Below, in pieces: positions 59,817 through 64,000 of a DNA stretch of 64,000 bases. Made by a program: the position numbers and the translations under genes. Position 1 is the stretch's first letter. Every line of letters begins with the position of its first letter. Below the pieces are notes generated by a model. The model was not told the DNA's origin and did not search any database. It saw only the letters and a program-made list of their open reading frames with translations. Origin of the DNA: Toxoplasma gondii ME49 (lineage: Eukaryota > Apicomplexa > Conoidasida > Eucoccidiorida > Sarcocystidae); contig NC_031476.1 in assembly GCF_000006565.2 (NCBI RefSeq), forward strand, positions 6,542,400 to 6,606,399, written 5' to 3'.

Positions 59817-62734
59817 ATGCTGGGAGGAGGCGCGTTTTCTTCGGGGGGCTCTGGTGCCGCTGCCGGCGGCGGGGACGAGGGGGGCGCGTCTCTCTCCGGC
59901 TTCGTCCAGACGCGGCTGGGCATCGACCGCGCGGCCGTCGACGGCGTCTCCGCAGTTGTGCCGCTGCTGACGGAGGGCATCTTCGAGAACCGGGTCTGGC
60001 AGAGGCTGCGGAGTGCGAGGCCGCATCCGGTTTGGGGACGACAGGTGAGCTACGCGAGGAGAAAGGTCAGAGGAAAAAACGAGAAGAGGAGGAGGCCGCA
60101 GCGCGCGGAGAACGCGAAAAACCAGAGAACCAGAGGCAGCAGCAAACGAACGCGCCGATCTTCGTCGTGAGGCGAGAGGCCGAAGTCTCCGAGAAAGCCA
60201 GGCGCGGACCGAACAGCAGGCTGGAAGGACTGAGGCGCGAAAGCGAGGGAAGGAGGGAGCGCGGAGGGGGGGGGGTGTCGTCCTCACGCTGTTCCAGAGA
60301 AGCGAAAGCAGACCCAAGCGGATTGAAGATTTTGACCATAAGCTCACCAAGAGGGAGCATCTCGGCTTTCGTGGTCCATGACTGTGCGAGACTTCGCAGT
60401 CTCGAGAACAACGAAATGCGACCGGCCTCGAAAAAAAAAAGCGAACGGGGTGCTCGAAAAAATCCCGGAAAACGAGAGAGACGAAAAAGACGATGGCCTT
60501 TCTCTCATTTCATAGAGTGCGACTTCGGCGCGCGTCCTTTGAATCGTCGGACTGCACTTATGAAGGACTTTGTTTCCGGAGGGTCCCCTCGGTCTTGTGG
60601 TTTTCTCGGGGAGCGGCTCTCCTGAGGCGCTCTGTGTGGAGACAGCGAGCTCTCCTGGCTCTCCTGCTCTCCTGCTCTCCTTGTCGCGCTTGGCTTTCCG
60701 TTGCTCCTGTGGACTTTGTCTCAGGACGCCGAGACTGGCGTTGGGGTGTCTGGGAGCAGTCGCTCCGTCAGACAAAAATGCCGCAAATGGTTCAGAGAGG
60801 GTGCCTGTGAAGGAATTGGATTCTCTCCTGTGAAGGAATTGGATTCTCTCCTTTTGTAGACGTTGTGTCTCTTGAGTTCGAGTGCAGCTGCTGGAAACAA
60901 CGCGCGCTCCAGACGGCTCGGTTCGAGAATTTGCGAGCTTTTTTTTGTCTGCTTTCCGTCCGCATCCGTCTCCCTTCTGTCTCTGTCCGTCTCGCTCGGT
61001 GGCTGTCTCTCTGTGTCGCGGCCTGTGCTGCCTTCTGCGACTGCGTTTCGAGGCGAGTGAGTGCCTTGAGTGCCTCGAATGCCTCGACTGTCTCGCGCCG
61101 CATTCGCTTCAGGTCTCCTGTCTCTCCCGCGCCTTTTGTCTGCTCGCAGCTGCTGCCGCCCCACAACCTCCCGCCATGGTCGGGCGCCGCCGTCTGTCCG
61201 TTCCTCGCCTGCTCCTTCATGAATCGGACGCGGACGGCGTGCACGCGCCTCAAATGGTTTCCCCACGGCCAGAAGCTCTTGGCTGGCACTCAGCCTGGCG
61301 AACTGGCGGTCTGGTCCGGAACCTTCTTTGGCTTCGAAGACCTCAAGCGACTGCCGCAAGGCGGCGGCGCGATCACGGCGCTCGAGTGGAGTGGCGGCGG
61401 AGACCGGCTGTTCGTCGGAGACGCTTCAGGTCTCGTCGTCGTGCTCTCGCAGGCCCTCAACCCAATTGAAAACGAGCCTTTGAAGGTGAGGAGAGCCGGG
61501 CGCGCAGCCAAGAGCCAACCGGTCGCCTTCGCGAGCCAGCGGCGCGGGAGCGCAACGAAAACAGCGGAACCGGGATCCGGGGAGAGAATCCGCAGCGAAA
61601 CCGGGAGCGTCTCTCCACATGTCGCATGCACGTTCAGGGACAACACCGTTGCGCGCTCTCTGTCTCTCTGAAGGTTTCCAGATGCTTCGCACACAAGGAG
61701 GTTAACTGCGCCTGCAAGAGGGGAGAGGGCGGGTGTGGGGGGAGAGGGAGAGGGGCGGCGGATTCGTAAGCCTGGAGCGTGAGTCGTCGATCACAGAGAA
61801 GCGTTTTTCGCACAGAGCGAGGTGCCGTCTTCTGACGGTCAGAGGGCAGTCTCGTCCATCAGACGTCGGGACCTCTTTTCGCGTTTTTCGCTTCAAACAA
61901 AGGAGAACTTGAGGCCCAGTTCGTGCGACCTGTGTTGCGTTCTGTATCGCGGTCTGTGTTGCGTTCTGTGTTGCGTTCTTTCTCCGTAGTGGGTTCGACC
62001 CAGTGCTGCGTTTGCTTCCTCCAGACCTGCAACAGGTTGTCTCTTTTCTCTGTCCTTCTTCTCGGTCTTCGCTGCCTCTCGAGGCCTTCAGCTCCTGGCA
62101 ACTCGTCGCTCGTGTCTCCAGCGAGACCGTTGTCCTTTCCTCCAGGCTGTGCTTCACCGCCTCTCGTACCTCCTGCCGCCATATGCCCCGCACCTCAAAC
62201 TGCTCTGTAAACGCGTTTTTGCCGCTTTTTTTCCGTTCCTCGTTTCTTCAGGGCTTGAGTCACCCAGTGCTTTCGCTGTCGGCTTCGCCTCTGACGGCGC
62301 AGCTGCTCGCGGGGTGTGCAGACACTGCAGATCCCCTCATCTGGGACGTCAACCGCCTCGCGGTCTCTCGCGTGCTGCGCGCCCCCAACCTCGACAGCGC
62401 CTCTTCGACTTGTCTCCAGTGGCACCCTGTCAGCGCGCTGGTCGCCACAGGCTGCAAGTCCAGCTGGGTGTACTTGTGGGATCCGCGCGACGCCGCCCCG
62501 GTCGCGATGCTTCAGCCTCACCGGGGCGCGATCAACAAAGTCGTGTACGTCCGGCGGCCGACCCGAGGACGCGTCTGCAGACCTCTCTGCCGCAGCCGCC
62601 TGCCTGCGCTCCGCATGCAAACAGAGCTCAACGCTGCTGGATCAAAGTCCCTGCAAAGCGACACATACATCGCTATCCAGTGCTCTCTGTCTACACACAA
62701 ACGAGGATACGTACTTTTATATGTATACATAAAA

Positions 62735-62766
<32 letters not shown>

Positions 62767-64000
62767 GTATATATGTATATATATGTCGATGTGTATGTCT
62801 GCGTGGATGTTTCTAAAAACGGCGTTTATCTAGGTTGGTCTCTTGGATCCGTGGTTTCTGCTTGTTTCTCGTACAGTCTCGCCTAGACCCACTGCCTGAT
62901 CTCCCATCCCCCCCTACGTTCCTTATATTACTCAATATAATCCAATCCTTTTAAAACGAATTTTAAAATTCTCGACCCTCACCACTCCCCCCGGAAACCG
63001 TACCGTGTTTGATTTCTGTATGTCCACTGATCTCCGCCTTCGTGGACTGTCCTTTACTGTCCTCTCCGATCTATCTCTGTCTACGTCTGTGTCTCGGTGC
63101 TTCTTTCCTTTTTGTTTCCCTGTTTGTGTGTGGGCGTCTGTGTTTTGACTCAGGGTCTCTGTTGCGACCGATTCTTCTCTGTTGCTGCGCTGCTGCAGGT
63201 TCCACCCGAACGGCTCTCTGCTGCTGACCTGCAGCCGCGACACGCTAGTTCGTTCAATCGATTTGCGGATGTTTAGGCCTCTCCATTTGTTCCGTCTCCC
63301 GCGCTCTCCCGCTCCCGCGTCTGCGTCTCTGCTGCCTCCAGCCGAGCCCCTGCAGCTGGCGTTGAATCCGGTGCATCCGAACGTCTTCGTGACCGGCGAC
63401 AATCAAGGTCGTCTGAGTTTCTTCTCGCTTCTGCAGCCTTCGGCCCCGCTACTGCAGCTCCAGGAGGCTCACGGGACAGTTGGCCCCTGGGCGCCAGGAG
63501 AGCGGGTCCCCGAGGGCGCCGTGGTTTCTCTGGACTGGCACCCGATGGGCAACCTCCTCGTCTCGGCCTCGGACGGGCGTCTCATGCGCTTCTGGGCTCG
63601 CGGGGTCGGCGGCGGCGTCGCCGGCGCCTCCATGCAGACGGTGAAACTCGTCGACTTCCAGAGCGGAGGGATCACTGGCGACTTCCCAGTCTCTGCTCGT
63701 AGAGTCCGCGACCGCGAGGTCGTCGACAAACGAAAAAAAGCGAGACTCCTCGCCACGGGGGGCCTCCTGCCGCTGGGGGCGCATGTGCAGCACGACGGCT
63801 TGGACGGGAGCGACGGCGGAGGCGAGACTGGCCTTCGCAGCCGAGGGACCGTAGCTCACACCGAAGATCGACAGGTTGCTGGAAATGCAGAAGCGAGTGG
63901 ACACAGAGGAGGTGGAGAAGAGAGTGATGAAGAAGAAGACTGGGGAGGCTGGATGGAAAGCGGAAGGGGCAAGCCGCGAGGTCTCCCTCGGATTCGGACC
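59817..64000 (+). CDS. WDR33/Pfs2-type WD40 polyadenylation factor (3' end outside window)
   Basis: Five exons chain in phase: 59817-60044, 61150-61485, 61674-61700, 62252-62544 and 63199 to the window end, for 562 visible residues. The ATG sits in TGCACCATGCTGG after a pyrimidine-rich leader. After a Gly-rich N-terminus, exon 2 gives LLPPHNLPPW, TRLKWFPHGQKLLAGTQPGE and AITALEWSGGGDRLFVGDAS, matching the WDR33/Pfs2 order of LLPPYNLP, the RWNPNRRRLITGTSSGEFTLW-like repeat 1 and repeat 2. Exon 3 is a 27-nt micro-exon (VSRCFAHKE), the counterpart of the KMFQAHKE strand. Exon 4 has DPLIWDVNRL and STCLQWHPVS. Exon 5 has FHPNGSLLLTCSRDT, ALNPVHPNVFVTGDNQGRLS and VVSLDWHPMGNLLVSASDGR. The protein scaffolds the cleavage and polyadenylation complex in the nucleus and helps to recognise AAUAAA. 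An Asp/Glu-rich tail begins before the cut. Confidence 0.93.
60804..60849. repeat. Perfect 23-bp tandem duplication in WDR33 intron 1
   Basis: CCTGTGAAGGAATTGGATTC with TCT appended is repeated twice without mismatch in the intron between exons 59817-60044 and 61150-61485. Confidence 0.95.
61928..61982. repeat. Short tandem repeat of TCTGTGTTGCGT units in WDR33 intron 3
   Basis: Three to four imperfect copies of TCTGTGTTGCGT lie between exons 61674-61700 and 62252-62544. Confidence 0.75.
62728..62790. repeat. GTATATAT microsatellite in WDR33 intron 4
   Basis: TA/GTATATAT units lie between exons 62252-62544 and the exon starting at 63199. Confidence 0.9.

Noticed and set aside
61985..62010. 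GGGTTCGACCC, like a tRNA T-arm/B-box
   Set aside because: No A-box, anticodon arm or acceptor pairing at the right distance; it lies in a WDR33 intron.
1..64000. Search for CRISPR arrays, insertion sequences, rRNA genes and transposase genes
   Set aside because: None seen; all repeats found are microsatellites or short tandem duplications of a eukaryotic nuclear genome.

Overview
This window is nuclear DNA of a tissue-cyst-forming coccidian: Toxoplasma gondii or a close relative such as Hammondia or Neospora. The evidence is an oocyst-wall Cys-repeat protein (a coccidian/Cryptosporidium family) and a probable SRS-type GPI-anchored surface antigen (a family of tissue-cyst coccidia). The base use fits too: exons of balanced GC, pyrimidine-rich introns, many short exons with GT-AG borders, and ATATATAC-type microsatellites scattered through introns and spacers. 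I cannot decide the species from the sequence alone.

Layout, left to right. (1) 23-2047, plus strand: the last three exons of a gene entering from the left, tentatively the C-terminus of a Trs120/TRAPPC9-like trafficking subunit. (2) About 4178-10809, plus: a very large, mostly single-exon protein of unknown function with a possible mitochondrial presequence. (3) 11475-15118, minus: a complete six-exon oocyst wall protein of 640 residues with 20 Cys-pair units. (4) 19049-29485, minus: a complete 16-exon DEAD-box RNA helicase of the Mss116 type, 822 residues, with one GC-AG intron directly after the DEAD motif. (5) 32507-36572, minus: an HP1-like protein with a chromodomain, acidic hinge and chromoshadow domain; its first exon is not located. 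(6) 39700-43877, minus: a pyroglutamyl-peptidase I homologue of about 916 residues with a membrane segment, a 400-residue N-terminal extension and a large internal insertion. (7) 46536-47180, plus: a small SRS-like surface protein. (8) 50041-58101, minus: an intron-rich alpha-helical repeat protein resembling apicomplexan heptatricopeptide/FASTK-type organellar RNA-binding proteins. (9) 59817-64000, plus: the first five exons of the WDR33/Pfs2 polyadenylation-factor WD40 protein, cut by the window end.

The genes are not an operon and probably share no pathway. Two are likely organellar RNA factors (the Mss116-like helicase and the helical-repeat protein), two are life-stage surface or wall proteins (OWP and SRS), and two are nuclear housekeeping proteins (HP1-like and WDR33). 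Exon borders were built by hand from splice consensus, reading-phase agreement and family motifs. Where phases chain without a gap I say so; where they do not I mark the gap. The spacers hold microsatellites, candidate TGCATGCA sites and no other gene I can support.
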